Part shown: piece after piece, positions 32,001 through 32,852 of the stretch
Layout of the letters: each line of letters opens with the position of its first letter
Numbering within the stretch: position 1 is the stretch's first letter
Assembly: GCA_037176905.1 (NCBI GenBank)
Contig: JBBBWG010001992.1
Span: 1,386-34,237 of the forward strand
From: Azolla pinnata
Taxonomy: Eukaryota > Streptophyta > Polypodiopsida > Salviniales > Salviniaceae
Reading direction: 5' to 3'
Length of the DNA stretch: 32,852 bases
The notes under the pieces: model-generated
The model's input: the letters and a program-made list of their open reading frames with translations, nothing else
What the model was told of the DNA's origin: nothing
The model's database searches: none
Made by a program: the position numbers and the translations under genes

Positions 32001-32301
32001 AGAAAGTAGTAAGTAAAAGGCCAAAGTTGTAATACACAACAAAATCATATTATACAAAGGAACGAATAGATGTTCTTTCAAAAAGAGCTCAGAGAGATAG
32101 AGACGAGAGAAAACAGAGGAGCAGGAAAAAAGAACTTACTGACGACTGGGATATGCTTCAGAGTTTCTCGACCCATTATTCTCGACAGAAGAGCGATGCC
32201 AGAAAGGCCCGACATTACGACTTCCGTTAACACTATGTCAAATTGGCATGATTGTGTCACCAATAGACCCCATGCTAACAAGCCAGATGCCGCCGGTGTC
32301 A
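29013..32301 (-). CDS. Pseudo-response regulator (clock PRR) with CCT domain, 5' end missing
   Basis: Visible exons in coding order are 32301-32140, 31980-31847, 31771-31604, 31494-31362, 31245-29615 and 29117-29013 (stop TAG 29015-29013). The phases agree at every GT-AG junction, giving about 777 residues. PRRs are nuclear transcriptional repressors of the plant circadian clock. The receiver region is seen from [11 protein letters not shown] through [14 protein letters not shown] and [20 protein letters not shown] to [20 protein letters not shown]. The phospho-acceptor Asp is Glu (LTEVVM), as in many plant PRRs. Then come [27 protein letters not shown], an SSAFSRYN motif, a His-rich stretch, an Asn/Gly/Ser repeat and the CCT domain. 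The CCT domain is split by the last intron: [20 protein letters not shown] | [20 protein letters not shown] then VRQ. The coding end is [11 protein letters not shown]. The exon for the receiver start is not in the 551 bases to the right edge. The PRR3/7 group is likely but not proven. Confidence 0.93.
29878..30195 (-). repeat. Coding minisatellite in the PRR gene ([12 protein letters not shown] units)
   Basis: Within the long PRR exon about eight units of 36-42 bp encode NNGQ-(S/T/R)-GS-(S/C/R)-N followed by a D/N/G spacer. On the plus strand each unit contains TTGCCCATTGTT and GTTGTTGTCATT. All length changes keep the frame. It lies between the poly-His segment and the CCT domain, in a region that is normally disordered in PRRs. 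Confidence 0.9.
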
Positions 32302-32852
32302 CTGGGAATGCACTCAAGAATTAGTAAGACAAATAGTGTGTGCAAAATTATTAGCATTACATAAACTTCTTGCCACACGGTGTTCCATCGTATCAATCAT
32401 AAACTATGTGCACATTTTCATGCCGCAAAGTGATGCATTTTTTTCTCTCTCAGCACGATGTAAGAGTGTGTACACATCATGATGAAACTAAACAACAGAG
32501 AACTCAAAAAGGAAACACTTAAATGGGAAGCGCTCAAATTTTGCTCACATGCTACCGACTACATTGGTATGAGAAACCACAAACGGCAATTCCATTTCGA
32601 CTTTAACAAATTGAGAATTTCCAAAGCAGTAACCATAAAAAGCACCTGTCTATGGTCTTAATGCATCGAGTGCTTGAGAAGGGAAACCATATTTCATGGA
32701 GCATCTCTTCCCATGAAGGAAATATTCTATATGGCACCTAGAAGCTTTTCTACATGCATTCCCCCATACGATGGAATGCATGGCATCTGGAACTCAACAG
32801 AGTTTTCCTTCTCCAAACGGATGGGTGTTCTATAAAGGAAATTGATCTAAAG
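32302..32852 (-). other. PRR intron reaching the right edge; contains a perfect hairpin
   Basis: No PRR exon was recognised here, so an intron of at least 551 bp is inferred. The only clear structure is a perfect 10-bp inverted repeat, CATGCATTCC at 32753-32762 and GGAATGCATG at 32773-32782, with a 10-base loop. Confidence 0.6.

Noticed and set aside
1..32852. CRISPR array, operon, phage or bacterial mobile system
   Set aside because: The tandem repeats lack uniform repeats with unique spacers. Genes are spliced and plant-type, so no prokaryotic system is supported.

Overview
The window is nuclear DNA of a land plant. The evidence is: spliced genes with GT-AG introns of about 75 to 1,600 bp, a clock-type pseudo-response regulator with a CCT domain, a quinone oxidoreductase with a transit-peptide-like leader, a two-transmembrane protein of the At1g16860 type, telo-box motifs upstream of genes, and decayed Copia and Gypsy retrotransposon pieces. 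The lineage cannot be fixed from this sequence. Gene density is about five genes in 33 kb, so the locus is fairly compact.

Layout from left to right. 1-903 is a GAT/GGT-rich microsatellite with a higher-order period near 190 bp. 904-2327 is upstream DNA with short tandem repeats and a telo-box cluster. 2328-4521 (+) is a four-exon LYR-motif gene (LYRM1-like, 116 aa), followed by a degraded Copia reverse-transcriptase fragment (about 4784-5345). 6281-10676 (-) is a five-exon gene for a 510-aa membrane protein of the At1g16860 family, with an intronic minisatellite of about twelve 60-bp units. 10677-14800 is its presumed leader and promoter plus repeat-rich spacer. This spacer holds a dense island of CATGCA (RY/Sph) motifs at about 12055-12560 and a 219-bp tandem duplication. 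14808-18669 (-) is a five-exon NADPH:quinone oxidoreductase gene (376 aa). It has one likely GC-AG intron, and a degenerate copy of its exon 4 end sits inside intron 4. 19664-23497 (-) is an uninterrupted SF3B1 coding region (1277 aa) with a predicted leader intron of about 1 kb and a CTT-rich 5' leader. 25.2-29.0 kb is spacer with a Gypsy remnant and a 188-bp duplication. 29013-32301 (-) is the 3' part of a pseudo-response regulator gene; its first exons lie beyond the right edge.

The genes are not an operon and share no pathway. They cover mitochondrial Fe-S/respiratory assembly (LYRM1-like), an endomembrane protein of unclear function, quinone/carbonyl redox chemistry, pre-mRNA splicing (SF3B1) and the circadian clock (PRR). 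All exon structures were built by hand from splice sites, reading phase and family similarity, and every junction listed keeps frame. I see no clearly new multi-gene system. The most unusual elements are the RY-motif island, the intronic repeats, the exon-fragment duplication, the GC-AG intron and the asparagine-rich coding repeat in the clock gene.
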